Counted from the stretch's first letter, positions 25,541 through 34,679 are shown. The stretch: DNA of 54,422 nt from Clostridiaceae bacterium (GCA_910575585.1 CAJTGF010000034.1:1-54422), one strand, 5' to 3'. The notes: generated from the sequence alone by a model not told the origin. A program made the numbers and translations.

Positions 25541-28500
25541 TCAATCCAAAACCACAATCTCCACCTCCCTTCCTCTCATAAGCCAGATTTCCCGCCTGCT
25601 CTGAGCATACCACACAGCCGCCTCCCTCAAAGCTTCTATCCCGCTCCTCCAGATAAACAGGGCAGTATCCGGACAGTATTCCGCATCATCCTCTGTCTCT
25701 TCCCCCTCATCCTCACAGATGCCGCCTTCCCGTCCCAAGGCCTCTTCCCCCTTCAAAATCCTACTTTCGGTCTTCGCGTCCCCCTCATCTTTCTCCGGCC
25801 AGCCGTCTTCCTCCTCTTCCCATTCATTCTCCCAGCCGTCTTCCCCCTCATCCTCCTCCAGGCAATCTTCCCAGTGAATCCCCCGCAGGCACACCGCTCC
25901 CCCTCTGTCCATATCCAGGCTAAGCACAACCATATTCACCCACGCCGGCAGCTCCTCCCCCAAAAGCCCGTCCATCCACCGGGCAAATTCCATCCAGATC
26001 CCAAACCTCCCAAAAACCGTAAACCAGTCCGCCAGCGTATCCTCCTCGCTGTAAAGAGACCTTATTCGGTCTTTCTCCTCATAACAGTATTCCAGCCTGT
26101 GGTCAAACCGGGACACCGTAAGGCATCCTTCATATGTTTCAACCTCCGTGACACCCTCAAACTCCTCCTCCATAAGCTCTGCCAAAACAGCCCCGATGCT
26201 GTCCCCCCGGTGCATCTTAATGGTTCCATAGGCATAAAAGCTGCCGCTTTCCCCCTGGTAGACGCAGACCGGATGAAAATCCGACTGGTTGGAATATTTA
26301 AATCCCCATCCAAACCGGGCCACCGGCCACTTCCTCTCCTTGATCTTTGAGACAGAAACCGACATAAGATACTCCATCCACCGCTCATAGTCCGCAGACT
26401 GGGCCTCTATAGGAAATCCAAAAGGAGCCTTAGCGCCGTAAAATACCCGGTCATGGCGTCTGTGCTTTTTATCCCCGTAGCGCAGCACACAGTAGCTCTC
26501 CCCCTTCTCATCATAGCCCATAGCATCCAGGACCGCCGCCATCTTCTCATCCCTGCCCATGCCCGCAACCATCCGCGCGTCCTTTCGCGCCGGCCTTGGC
26601 TGGCGAAGGCATTCAAGGATCTCTCCGGCAGTCTCCTCCCAGAAATCTTCTGTCCGGCCGTTTCCGTTTTCCCTGTCAGCAGGTTCCTCTCCCGTCTCAC
26701 AGGTATCCCCAAAGCCCCCTTTCGCCTTTCTTCCAAGTGCCCAGGGCAGCTCTGCCTCTTCCCAGCCAAACTCCGGCTGACGGAACAAAATATCCTGCCA
26801 CCCATAATCCACCTGTCGGAAAACGTTTATTCCCTCATCCCCTATAACCGCCCGAAAGCAAAACCGCTCCTGTTCTCCGTAATACACGGCCCTCGCATCC
26901 CCGGGCAGCCGGTCATTGTCAGCCGCCAAAAGCCTGGCTATGACCGGGCGCGTTATGGGATGGGCCGGTATACGCCCAAGCCATTTCTCAATAAGAGCCA
27001 CGGCCTCCTGCCTGTCTTTCCATGTAATGGAGGTCACTGCCAGGAGAAAGAAGAATTCCCGTGGATCCTCCAGATGTCCCTCGCAGTCCCGCAGATCACC
27101 AAAATCCAGCACAGGCCTTACCGCCTGCCTGCCGTCCACGAAATACAAACAGTAGTGATAATGAAACTCCACCCGAAGTCTACGTCCCCCTGGCATGGAA
27201 CACTCCCCGCTCACCGGCACGGCAATGGACTGGGACTCCTCATCCCATCCCACGAAAGCTTTCTGCCAGACTCTGGAAGGAGAAAACATAAGATCCACAT
27301 ACGCAGGAAGATAACACTCTCCATCTTTCACATAAATGTAATCCTCCTCCCACTGCCCCCGGACCGGCACATGGCGGTAGCCAAATCCTCTCATAAGAAA
27401 ATACTGCCAGAAATCCCCGCTGTCTTTTTCGGCATCCATATCTTCATGGGAAAACTCCATATCATATCTGTAATTAATCTCTTTGCACAGCCTCTCGATA
27501 CCCATTGTCCGCAGGATCTTCTGTTCCAGTTCCGTCCTCCCAGGCTCCGGAAATCCCCCGTCCCTCAGATACCCAAGAAGCCACTCTGCCAAAGATCTGG
27601 GCATCACCAGCCGGGACGCCACAAAAAACAGCCGGTCAAAAAACGTCCGGTCCCCTTTCAGCTCCTGCCACTGGGGCTGAGCCAAAAGTTTTCCGATCCG
27701 CTGCCGAATCTCATCCGTCTCCCCATAAATATGATGGTCGTAATTCGTCTGATGATCATTGATGATCCGGGCAGTTTCCCGGTAAAGCTTTGTGATGGCC
27801 TGTTCTTTCCCGCCTTCCCCGAACACGATCTCCTCCACGTCAGGAAGCTGTCTGACCACCTGCTCTTTCAAACCGCCGTACAATCCCCTGGTACTGCTGC
27901 GCTCCAACTCCCGGAAAGCCAGATTTTTGTAAAAATAAGTCAGCACGCACCGCGGCGCGTCCCCATCCTTAAGCCACTGCACATACAGCTTTACCACACA
28001 TTCGCTGCGGCTCTCATAAGCCCCGCACCCCATCTGCTTTCCGTTGCGCTCATAGAGGTAGTGAACCTGGCACATCTTCAGGATACTCTCCCACGCCTTG
28101 CGGTTCTCCTCCGTCACCTCCCCCCGCGCTTCCATCTCCCTGATGGCAATATAATCGGAAAACGCGTTAAACCTCACCTTATTGGCAGGCTGCCGTAACC
28201 TGGAAACAGCCTTTCTAAAAAGGCTGCCCTCTTCTGCCGGAATGTCAAACACTCTGGCCGCGTATGCCCTCCCCGCAAGAAGTTCTCGTTCGGCTTCCTC
28301 ACCGTAATCAGGTCCGATGGCATAAGCAATGGCCAGCTCCTGCAAAAAACCGGCAGGAAAATCGTTTGGGGGGCAGACGTTGCTCCCCGGCCCTGCAAGA
28401 TAAGCAAACATCCCTTTGCCAAAGCTTTCCGAAAACTGCTCCCCCAGAAATTCCTCCGACAGAAAAAAACGCCTCCAGGCATCTGCCTGTTTCGCCTGCT

Positions 28501-28573
28501 TCTGGTTTTCAAAAAGGGCTGTAAAACCAGAAAGAGCCCCCTTGGCTTCCGGCTCATTTCCACTGACTTCCAT
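25541..28573 (-). CDS. Large soluble protein of unknown function (1010 residues)
   Basis: I do not recognise a catalytic domain. The N-terminal part (WRRFFLSEEFLGEQFSESF) reminds me of the region after the J-domain in large clostridial J-domain proteins, but no J-domain or HPD motif is present. The protein is Trp/Tyr/Glu-rich with no signal peptide or membrane helix. A very acidic, low-complexity stretch (repeated E/D with W, e.g. EWEEEEDGWPEKDEGD) lies near the C-terminus, followed by a conserved-looking tail WRSGIEALREAAVWYAQSRR. ATG 28573 follows AGGAGGT. A partial P2 copy lies directly upstream, and an XRE regulator gene precedes it. Confidence 0.6.
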   Translation of the reverse strand: MEVSGNEPEAKGALSGFTALFENQKQAKQADAWRRFFLSEEFLGEQFSESFGKGMFAYLAGPGSNVCPPNDFPAGFLQELAIAYAIGPDYGEEAERELLAGRAYAARVFDIPAEEGSLFRKAVSRLRQPANKVRFNAFSDYIAIREMEARGEVTEENRKAWESILKMCQVHYLYERNGKQMGCGAYESRSECVVKLYVQWLKDGDAPRCVLTYFYKNLAFRELERSSTRGLYGGLKEQVVRQLPDVEEIVFGEGGKEQAITKLYRETARIINDHQTNYDHHIYGETDEIRQRIGKLLAQPQWQELKGDRTFFDRLFFVASRLVMPRSLAEWLLGYLRDGGFPEPGRTELEQKILRTMGIERLCKEINYRYDMEFSHEDMDAEKDSGDFWQYFLMRGFGYRHVPVRGQWEEDYIYVKDGECYLPAYVDLMFSPSRVWQKAFVGWDEESQSIAVPVSGECSMPGGRRLRVEFHYHYCLYFVDGRQAVRPVLDFGDLRDCEGHLEDPREFFFLLAVTSITWKDRQEAVALIEKWLGRIPAHPITRPVIARLLAADNDRLPGDARAVYYGEQERFCFRAVIGDEGINVFRQVDYGWQDILFRQPEFGWEEAELPWALGRKAKGGFGDTCETGEEPADRENGNGRTEDFWEETAGEILECLRQPRPARKDARMVAGMGRDEKMAAVLDAMGYDEKGESYCVLRYGDKKHRRHDRVFYGAKAPFGFPIEAQSADYERWMEYLMSVSVSKIKERKWPVARFGWGFKYSNQSDFHPVCVYQGESGSFYAYGTIKMHRGDSIGAVLAELMEEEFEGVTEVETYEGCLTVSRFDHRLEYCYEEKDRIRSLYSEEDTLADWFTVFGRFGIWMEFARWMDGLLGEELPAWVNMVVLSLDMDRGGAVCLRGIHWEDCLEEDEGEDGWENEWEEEEDGWPEKDEGDAKTESRILKGEEALGREGGICEDEGEETEDDAEYCPDTALFIWRSGIEALREAAVWYAQSRREIWLMRGREVEIVVLD

Positions 28574-28600
28574 GCTTCTTTTACCTCCTCTTTGTCTTTC

Positions 28601-28640
28601 ATGTACTTCCGGAGTCTCTTTGCTCCTGATCAGGCACACC
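28601..28640. repeat. P2 element, partial copy
   Basis: ATGTACTTCCGGAGTCTCTT at 28601 matches the left end of P2, followed by a degenerate inner part (TGCTCCTGAT, compare TGTGCCTGAT). The rest of the element is missing. It lies in the gap between the XRE gene and the 1010-residue gene, near where an N-terminal domain of the latter may have been lost. Confidence 0.5.
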
Positions 28641-28642
28641 TC

Positions 28643-28957
28643 TTATGCCGCCCTGTCTCTCTCGATTTGTATCTTACGCTCATACGCAGCCATCCTGACA
28701 CAAAATTCCCTGTAGGAACTTATTGTCCCAAACCGCCTGCTGCCCACAATCATCTGGTCCATAGGCATCTGAAAAAGTTCCGAAAGCGCATACAGATTGT
28801 CCATAGACGGCAGGCTGTGTCCCCCGAGCCACCGATACACACTCTGCACACAGGCCAGCCCCAGATACCGCTGGATATCCTTAGCCGTCACCGCTTTCTT
28901 TTCCATGATCTGGCGCAGTCGGACGCCAGTGGCCCTCATATCCACAACCGGATACAT
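28643..28957 (-). CDS. XRE-family helix-turn-helix regulator
   Basis: 104 residues. The HTH is GVRLRQIMEKKAVTAKDIQR ... CVQSVYRWLGGHSLPSMDNL, with the usual LYALSELFQMPMDQMIVG helix after it. The C-terminal tail is basic (REFCVRMAAYERKIQIERDR). Start ATG 28957 follows GGGGAG at seven bases; an upstream extension lacks a site. It probably lies in one transcript with the 1010-residue gene and may control it. Confidence 0.8.
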   Translation of the reverse strand: MYPVVDMRATGVRLRQIMEKKAVTAKDIQRYLGLACVQSVYRWLGGHSLPSMDNLYALSELFQMPMDQMIVGSRRFGTISSYREFCVRMAAYERKIQIERDRAA

Positions 28958-29136
28958 AATTTTTCTCCCCTTTCTGTCCGTTACCGCTATTCTACCACTG
29001 TCTTTCCCGCGCCACAAGACAAAAACCCCTGCCAAAGCCAACGCTTTCGCAGAGGTTTGATCTATTGGCCGTGAACCGGCCGCCTACTTATCATAATAAG
29101 CATTGTCCTTTGACTCCCGCATATCCTCAAAAGAAA

Positions 29137-29295
29137 ATGAGCATCCTGCTTCCCAAACATAAGGAAAACCACACAACGCCTCTTCCTCTTATCGTATGGT
29201 CCTGCGGCGCCTTTCAGGTAGTAGATAAAGATATCTGGATTCCGCAGCTTGTCCCTCTCGCCAAACAGGGATTTATCATCGCAAGTGTGGAAAGC
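29137..29295 (+). pseudogene. Alpha/beta-hydrolase (esterase) N-terminal fragment
   Basis: MSILLPKHKENHTTPLPLIV followed by WSCGAFQVVDKDIWIPQLVP and LAKQGFIIASVE matches the start of acetyl-esterase-like hydrolases (normally ...VWxxGGAF...ASVEYR). The homology stops at SVE where the frame joins another fragment. The nucleophile serine and catalytic Asp/His are missing. Confidence 0.6.
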
Positions 29296-29425
29296 GACCA
29301 AAGCGGCGGCGAAGGAGATTGGCCGGACTACCTACATTGTGCGGATTCATTTCAGCAAGACCAGCAGGGAAACCATGAGCGACAAAATCAAGCGTATGCT
29401 GAAAAATGAGATACAGCAGATGTAA
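29285..29425 (+). pseudogene. TnpW-like transposon protein fragment
   Basis: In a second frame, KEIGRTTYIVRIHFSKTSRE then TMSDKIKRMLKNEIQQM and TAA matches the small TnpW-type proteins of clostridial conjugative transposons. The N-terminus is lost; the fragment begins inside the esterase scrap without a start codon or ribosome-binding site. It marks a former integrative element at this place. Confidence 0.55.
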
Positions 29426-29503
29426 AAAAGCGATAACGGAAACAGGCCGGGATTCAGAAATGCGCTGGCTCCCGGCTTGTAAAATCAGGAGGTTTATGGT
29501 AGT

Positions 29504-30358
29504 ATGGAGATACGAAAACGAAAGGGAAAGCAGGTGAGAAGATTGACAGTGACGGAACAGATCGACCAGAAACATCAGGAAGATTTACAAAGGCTAAGAG
29601 GCTTTCGCCTGCTTGATGATGATTTCCTCACAAAGTGTTTTGAGGGAGATACGGCAAGCATAGAACTGGTATTACAGATTGTTCTGGAAAAGCCGGATTT
29701 AAAGGTTTTGGACGTCCGCACCCAGGTATTTGTGGAGAACCTGCTGAACCGTTCGGTAAGGCTGGATATCCTGGCTACGGACAGCACAGGGGCAAAACTG
29801 AATGTAGAAGTACAGCGCTCCGACAAAGGAGCCGGTAGAAAAAGAGCCAGGTACAACAGCAGCATGATGGACGCAAACCTTTTGAAAAAAGGCGAGGACT
29901 TCGACAAGCTGCCGGAAACGTGGGTAATCTTTATCACAGAGAATGACGTAATGGAAAAAGGATTGCCGCTCTATCCGATTGAGCGGTGTTTTTTAGGAAC
30001 TGGGGAAAGATTTGAGGACGGTTCGCACATACTGTATGTAAATGGCGCTTACCGTGGAGATACGCCAATCGGGAAGTTAATGCATGACTTCTCCTGCACA
30101 GACGCGGCAGATATGTATTATACGACACTGGCAGACAGAGTTCGTTTTTTCAAGGAAAGTAAGGAGGGCATTTTAATCATGTGCAAAGTCATGGAGGATA
30201 TGAGAAAAGAATCTTTACAAGAGGGCATAAAAGAAGGGGCAATAAATACTGCTAAAAGAATGCTGACAGATGGAATATTGACACTTGAAAAAATTGCGGA
30301 ATATGCAGGACTTCCACTTGACGAAGTGAAAAAACTGAAAGCAGAACGGACAGCATAG
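29504..30358 (+). CDS. Rpn-family recombination-promoting nuclease / putative transposase
   Basis: 284 residues of the PD-(D/E)xK nuclease family. The core is visible: NRSVRLDILATDSTGAKLNV with EVQRSD following (Asp and the E-x-Q nuclease pair), ARYNSSMMDANLLKKGEDFD and TWVIFITENDVMEKGLPLY. The C-terminal helix region EGIKEGAINTAKRMLTDGIL is typical. Relatives in E. coli stimulate RecA-independent recombination; many Lachnospiraceae carry dozens of copies. The ATG at 29504 follows AGGAGG at about 11 bases; a TTG near 29540 after AGGTGAG is an alternative. GGCCGGGA-type inverted repeats lie on both sides (29453-29478 and the terminator). Confidence 0.85.
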   Translation: MEIRKRKGKQVRRLTVTEQIDQKHQEDLQRLRGFRLLDDDFLTKCFEGDTASIELVLQIVLEKPDLKVLDVRTQVFVENLLNRSVRLDILATDSTGAKLNVEVQRSDKGAGRKRARYNSSMMDANLLKKGEDFDKLPETWVIFITENDVMEKGLPLYPIERCFLGTGERFEDGSHILYVNGAYRGDTPIGKLMHDFSCTDAADMYYTTLADRVRFFKESKEGILIMCKVMEDMRKESLQEGIKEGAINTAKRMLTDGILTLEKIAEYAGLPLDEVKKLKAERTA

Positions 30359-30368
30359 TAAAACCGTA

Positions 30369-30408
30369 GGCCGGGAATCTAAAAACAAGTTCCCGGCCTT
30401 ATTTTTTT
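30369..30408 (+). terminator. Intrinsic terminator of the Rpn gene
   Basis: GGCCGGGAA (30369-30377) pairs with TTCCCGGCC (30390-30398), followed by TTATTTTTTT, directly after the Rpn stop codon. Classical shape. Confidence 0.85.
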
Positions 30409-30441
30409 GCCCTGAAATGTAAATTTTCTATGAATTTGATT

Positions 30442-30568
30442 AAAAAGTCCTTTACTGAAAGCCATCTTGCCGCAAACCCACCGGAGAAGTGGCTTCGGAT
30501 TGGAAGGAACTCATGAAGCAATTATCGAAGCGGATGTTTTTGAGGCGGTGCAGAAACAGATTGCCAGC
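30442..30568 (+). pseudogene. Large serine recombinase fragment (frameshifted)
   Basis: KKSFTESHLAANPPEKWLRI in one frame and GTHEAIIEADVFEAVQKQIA in the next together read as the mid-region of a large serine recombinase (…HEAII..D.FE.VQ.QI). There is no catalytic serine domain. It is interrupted by a frameshift and stops short, a scrap of an integrative element. Confidence 0.6.
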
Positions 30569-30569
30569 C

Positions 30570-30781
30570 CCATGGAGCTGACCGCTCCTCTGCTGAATGC
30601 CTTGCCGCCCGGTCCAGCGCCATAACCGCCGCCACCGCAGCGTCAATCTTCTCCATAGACTTCTCCTTGTCCGGCTTAATATTCCCCGCCGGGCCCGTCT
30701 GCACAAAAATATATCCATCATCCAGTGGCGTTCCAGCACCTGATCGGAAACACCCAGCCCCTCTAACAGCACGATATCCAT
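30570..30781 (-). pseudogene. Chimeric scrap: hydroxyacid dehydrogenase start joined to phage terminase end
   Basis: After an AGGAGG site the sequence MDIVLLEGLGVSDQVLERH looks like the N-terminus of a D-2-hydroxyacid dehydrogenase. In another frame it continues as DGYIFVQTGPAGNIKPDKEK then SMEKIDAAVAAVMALDRAAR, the C-terminus of a phage terminase large subunit. Two unrelated genes have been joined by a deletion or illegitimate event. Neither product is functional. Confidence 0.55.
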
Positions 30782-30796
30782 TCTTTATAACCTCCT

Positions 30797-32140
30797 CTAT
30801 TGCTCCCAGGAAAGCAGCTGCTTTCTTTTGACTCCATAATAGGCGATCCCAACCACGTCCGCCAAAAACCACCCGATAGGCACCGACCACCAGATACCCG
30901 TTACCCCAAAAAAAGGCGACGCGGACAGCCCATAGGCCAGCGCCACCCTGGTGCCAAGGGAGATCACCGTAAGCACCACGCTCATCCCCGGCCTGCCCAG
31001 AGCCCGGTACAGCCCGTAAAGCAAAAACAGACAGCCGATCCCGCAGTAAAAAGCCCCCTCGATCCGCAGATACCGGACTCCCTCCAGGATGGTCTCCCCT
31101 TCCCCTGCCTCAATAAACATGGCCATCAGAGGACGGGCAAATACCCACACCAGCCCGGACACCACCACACAGAACCCCATAGACGCCAAAACCGCGCCTT
31201 TAAGCCCCCGGCGGATCCGGTCTGCCTTTTTCGCCCCGTAATTCTGGGCAATAAACGTGGAAAACGCGTTGCCGAAATCCTGCACCGGCATATAGGCAAA
31301 CGCGTCGATCTTCACTGCAGCCGCAAAAGCCGCCATGACCGTGGGCCCAAAGCTGTTGACCAGCCCCTGGACCATCAGGATGCCCAGATTCATCACCGAC
31401 TGCTGGACACAGGTAAGGATGGAAAATCCGGCAATCTCTTTCACACAGCTCCACTTTACCCGTTTCCCCCGGTACACGGCCCTTACCTGAGGACACCTCT
31501 TTACGGCGTAAAGGGCGATCCCTATGCCGGAAACATACTGGGCGATCACCGTAGCCTCTGCCGCCCCGGCCACTCCCCGTTTTAGTCCCAGCACAAACCA
31601 CAGATCCATAAGGATATTCAAAACCGCCGAGACTGCCAGAAAAATAAGCGGCACAACAGAATTGCCCACGGCCCGAAGGTAGGACGCGAAATAATTATAC
31701 AAAAACGTAGCCATGATCCCGCCGAAGATCACCAGCAAATAGGCCCGCATAGCGCCCCACACCTCATCCGGCACCTGCAGAAAGACCCGGATAAGATCCA
31801 GGCAGGCAAATGCCAGCGCATTGAGGAAAACAGCTGCCGCCCCAATGAGCAGGAAAGAAGCCCGGATGCTCTCCGTCAGCCCCTCCTCGTCCTTCTGGCC
31901 GAAGCGGATGGAAAACAGCGCCCCGCTGCCCATGCACAGCCCCAGAAGGATGGAAGTGAGAAAGGTCATCAGGGTAAACGAGGACCCTACGGCCGCCAGG
32001 GCGTTTTTCCCCAGAAACTTTCCCACGATCAGCGTGTCCGCTATGTTGTAGCACTGCTGCAAAAGGTTCCCCAGTATCATGGGGACAGCAAAAAGCAGCA
32101 TGGACCCCATGACCGGACCTTTGGTCAGATCTTTGTTCAT
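30797..32140 (-). CDS. MATE-family efflux transporter
   Basis: 447 residues with 12 predicted membrane helices in two homologous halves, beginning MNKDLTKGPVMGSMLLFAVP and including GNLLQQCYNIADTLIVGKFL and the second-half counterpart GILMVQGLVNSFGPTVMAAF. This is the DinF/NorM-like group that exports drugs or metabolites using Na+ or H+. Full length. ATG follows AAGGAG at eight bases. A small monooxygenase-fold gene ends three bases upstream, so the two are cotranscribed; the substrate may be related to that enzyme, but this is only inference. Confidence 0.92.
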   Translation of the reverse strand: MNKDLTKGPVMGSMLLFAVPMILGNLLQQCYNIADTLIVGKFLGKNALAAVGSSFTLMTFLTSILLGLCMGSGALFSIRFGQKDEEGLTESIRASFLLIGAAAVFLNALAFACLDLIRVFLQVPDEVWGAMRAYLLVIFGGIMATFLYNYFASYLRAVGNSVVPLIFLAVSAVLNILMDLWFVLGLKRGVAGAAEATVIAQYVSGIGIALYAVKRCPQVRAVYRGKRVKWSCVKEIAGFSILTCVQQSVMNLGILMVQGLVNSFGPTVMAAFAAAVKIDAFAYMPVQDFGNAFSTFIAQNYGAKKADRIRRGLKGAVLASMGFCVVVSGLVWVFARPLMAMFIEAGEGETILEGVRYLRIEGAFYCGIGCLFLLYGLYRALGRPGMSVVLTVISLGTRVALAYGLSASPFFGVTGIWWSVPIGWFLADVVGIAYYGVKRKQLLSWEQ

Positions 32141-32143
32141 ACC

Positions 32144-32476
32144 TTACTCCTTGATAAAACGGCTGTCCGACTCCGGTATCCCGCCCTCATCCGACACATA
32201 CCGCTCCACTTTCATGTGCAGGTCGTATTTTTCCCGCAGCCTGGTGATCGTCTCCATCATCGGCGAGGCGTGATGCCTGTCGATGGCCTGCTGGTCTTTC
32301 CACCCGTCGATCAAAAGCACGGTCTCCGGGTCTGCCATGGGAAAGAAATACTCGTATCTTAAGTTCCCCTCCTCCTGGCGGATTCTTTTGGCAACCCCGC
32401 TGTCCTCCATCTCCTGGGCAAACTTCCTGGCATTGCCCCCTGTGCCTGTGTAATAAATATTCACAATAATACTCAT
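32144..32476 (-). CDS. Antibiotic biosynthesis monooxygenase-fold protein
   Basis: 110 residues, MSIIVNIYYTGTGGNARKFA at the start, with the dimeric alpha/beta-barrel pattern: EGNLRYEYFFPMADPETVLL, WKDQQAIDRHHASPMMETIT and a final strand VERYVSD. Members are cofactor-free oxygenases or quinone/haem-handling proteins. ATG 32476 follows GGAGGGAG at good distance; the longer upstream frame has no site. It is the first gene of the pair with the MATE exporter. Confidence 0.8.
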   Translation of the reverse strand: MSIIVNIYYTGTGGNARKFAQEMEDSGVAKRIRQEEGNLRYEYFFPMADPETVLLIDGWKDQQAIDRHHASPMMETITRLREKYDLHMKVERYVSDEGGIPESDSRFIKE

Positions 32477-32611
32477 GTCTGTCTCCCTCCGTTTTTTCTT
32501 CCTGATCGTTCCGATCTCAAGTACCCCTTTATCATACCATAGTTGCCCTGCCAAGGAAAGGACAAACCAACGCAGCAAATGGAAATTCATTAAGTTGGAT
32601 CAAGCCCGGCA

Positions 32612-32863
32612 TCACAAAAGCAGCGGGTCCGGGCTCAGTTCAAACTCCTGGCCCTTATCGTCTGTCCCTATAAGGTAGCGGAGCCACCCTGCCAGCGCCA
32701 GAGGGATCAGCTTCAGATCCGAAGCCCTGTGATCCGGCGACGCCATATACGCCTTGATGGTCTCCCCAAACCGGATAGACAGCTTCTGGGACGTATCGGT
32801 AGCGATCCGCTGCGGCGTAATACTGTCATTGCCTTCCCCGTACCAGCGAAATGTCATCTTCAT
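32612..32863 (-). pseudogene. Fused remnant of uxuA (start) and uxuB (end)
   Basis: The first ~16 residues, MKMTFRWYGEGNDSITPQ, are the start of mannonate dehydratase (UxuA). The same frame then continues as RIATDTSQKLSIRFGETIKA and PLALAGWLRYLIGTDDKGQE, the C-terminal part of fructuronate reductase (UxuB, mannitol dehydrogenase family). A single deletion has removed nearly all of both genes and left an in-frame fusion; the UxuB end is itself cut. The ATG follows AAAGGTGG and lies 35 bases after the TRAP permease stop, so glucuronate/galacturonate uptake and catabolism were once one operon. Confidence 0.75.
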
Positions 32864-32897
32864 TCGTATATCCACCTTTTCTTTTTTTCAAAAACCG

Positions 32898-34199
32898 TTA
32901 CGCCAGACCTGCCAGCATGGGAAGTCCCATGCTTAACACCGGCACATAGGTCACCAGCAAAAGCCCGATCAAAATCGCCGCATAGTACCAGATCATATAC
33001 GGTATGGTCTTAGCCAGCGTACTGTCGCCCACCTTAATGGCCACAAACAGCGTATTCCCCACCGGAGGCGTGATATTGCCGATGCAAAGGTTATACACAA
33101 GGATCAGTCCAAAGTGAATCGGGTTCATGCCAAAACTTTTGACAATGGGCAAAAACAACGGCGTAAAGATCAAAATAGCCGGCGTTACATCCATAAACGT
33201 ACCTGCCACCAAAAGGATCACATTCATGATCAGCAGGATGATAAAATAATTATCCGTCAGACCCAGCAAAGCGGCGGACACTGCCTGGGGGATCAGCAGA
33301 AACGCCATAACCCACCCCAGAATATTGGACACGCCGATAAGGAACACAACCATGCCGCTCATCTTCGCGCTTTCCACCACGATCTTCCAAAACGATTTTA
33401 CCGTAATATTCCGATAAAAGATCCCCAACACCAGGGCGTAGATCACCGCAATGGCGGAACCCTCTGTAGCGGTGAAGATGCCGCCCACGATCCCGCCGAT
33501 GACCACCACGATCAGAGACAGGGCAGGGATGGCCTGCAGGGTGCATACCCCCAGATTCTTCCAGTCATACTTTCCGGCATTTCCTCCGTACCCCATGCGC
33601 ATGGCCAGGATAACGCCCACTGCCATACAGCACACAGCCCACAGGATACCCGGCACATAGCCTGCCAGGAACAAAGCCGCCACCGAAGTTCCGCCGGAAG
33701 CCAGAGAATAGGTGATCAGGGCGTTGGACGGCGGGATCAGCAGTCCCGACGGCGCCGAAGCCCCGTTGGTGGCCGCGCAAAGGCCCTTGTCATAACCTTG
33801 CTGCTCCTCCCCCTCTTTCACCATGCTGCCCACTGCGGCAGCTGCCGCCGAAGCCGAACCGGAAATGGCTCCAAACAGGGCGTTGGCGCCGGCATTGGTC
33901 ACCAGCAGCGCTCCTGGCAGCTTTCCCAAGATCGCCATGACAAAATCCACCAGCTTCTTGGCGATGCCGCCCTGGTTCATCAGATTGCCTGCCAGAATAA
34001 AAAACGGGATAGCCGTCAAGCTGAATTTGCTCATGCCCACAAAGGTTCTCTGGGCCGCCGTCACCACGGACACGTCAAGCGGCACTGTCTGGAGAATGAC
34101 CACCAGGGAAGAGATCCCGATGGAATACGAGATGGGAACTCCCAGTACCAGCAGGACTAACAATACAAATAAGATCAAAAACAGAGATTGAATTGCCAT
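32898..34199 (-). CDS. dctM: TRAP transporter large permease (DctM)
   Basis: 433 residues, about 12-13 membrane helices: LFLILFVLLVLLVLGVPISY at the start, SKFSLTAIPFFILAGNLMNQ, NAGANALFGAISGSASAAAA and late FMDVTPAILIFTPLFLPIVK with HFGLILVYNLCIGNITPPVG. This is the ion-coupled transport subunit of a TRAP importer. Its ATG directly follows the dctQ stop, with GGAGGGG upstream. The linked uxuA/uxuB remnant points to a hexuronate as the former substrate. Confidence 0.95.
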   Translation of the reverse strand: MAIQSLFLILFVLLVLLVLGVPISYSIGISSLVVILQTVPLDVSVVTAAQRTFVGMSKFSLTAIPFFILAGNLMNQGGIAKKLVDFVMAILGKLPGALLVTNAGANALFGAISGSASAAAAAVGSMVKEGEEQQGYDKGLCAATNGASAPSGLLIPPSNALITYSLASGGTSVAALFLAGYVPGILWAVCCMAVGVILAMRMGYGGNAGKYDWKNLGVCTLQAIPALSLIVVVIGGIVGGIFTATEGSAIAVIYALVLGIFYRNITVKSFWKIVVESAKMSGMVVFLIGVSNILGWVMAFLLIPQAVSAALLGLTDNYFIILLIMNVILLVAGTFMDVTPAILIFTPLFLPIVKSFGMNPIHFGLILVYNLCIGNITPPVGNTLFVAIKVGDSTLAKTIPYMIWYYAAILIGLLLVTYVPVLSMGLPMLAGLA

Positions 34200-34679
34200 T
34201 TACGCCGTCCCCTCCTTCTTTTTCATAATCTCCGCAATATTCAGCACCGTGTATACCATATTCAGGATACCGCACAAAGGCAGGACCACATAGAATACCC
34301 CGATGGGAACTCCCAGGGAGGAAGTCATCTGTCCCATAGCCAGATTGGCGATCCGAAAGCCGCCGTAAGCCAGGATAACCGCAGAAAACAAAAACCCGAT
34401 CACTTCCGCCAGACACAGAAGGGCCTTCTGAACCCCGGGGCCGCATTTCTCCACCACGATGGGGATATTCATATGCCCTCTCTCAGCCGTGACCAAAGAA
34501 GCGCCTAAAAGGCTCATCCACGCAAACATGTAAGACACCAGTTCCTCCGACCAGGAGGAAGGATTGTTAAGCACGTACCGGGTCAGCACCTGCCAGCAGG
34601 TCAGAACCACCATCACAAGAAAGCTTGCCCCGGCCAGCACATTAAGGGTCTGCGTCAGGATCTCACGAAGTTTATTCAT
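34200..34679 (-). CDS. dctQ: TRAP transporter small permease (DctQ)
   Basis: 159 residues with four membrane helices: NVLAGASFLVMVVLTCWQVL, then the conserved SSWSEELVSYMFAWMSLLGA, HMNIPIVVEK, and a C-terminal VFYVVLPLCGILNMVYTVLN. This subunit partners DctM. Its ATG overlaps the dctP stop as ATGA, showing tight coupling. Confidence 0.92.
   Translation of the reverse strand: MNKLREILTQTLNVLAGASFLVMVVLTCWQVLTRYVLNNPSSWSEELVSYMFAWMSLLGASLVTAERGHMNIPIVVEKCGPGVQKALLCLAEVIGFLFSAVILAYGGFRIANLAMGQMTSSLGVPIGVFYVVLPLCGILNMVYTVLNIAEIMKKKEGTA

Noticed and set aside
26453-28198. A 581-codon plus-strand frame opposite the large orphan gene
   Set aside because: Low-complexity, His/Pro/Leu-rich composition typical of an antisense frame; the minus-strand gene has proper start signals and ends at a terminator.
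33114-34160. A 348-codon plus-strand frame opposite dctM
   Set aside because: Composition (H, Q, R, D rich) is that of the reverse complement of a membrane-protein gene; no start signal.
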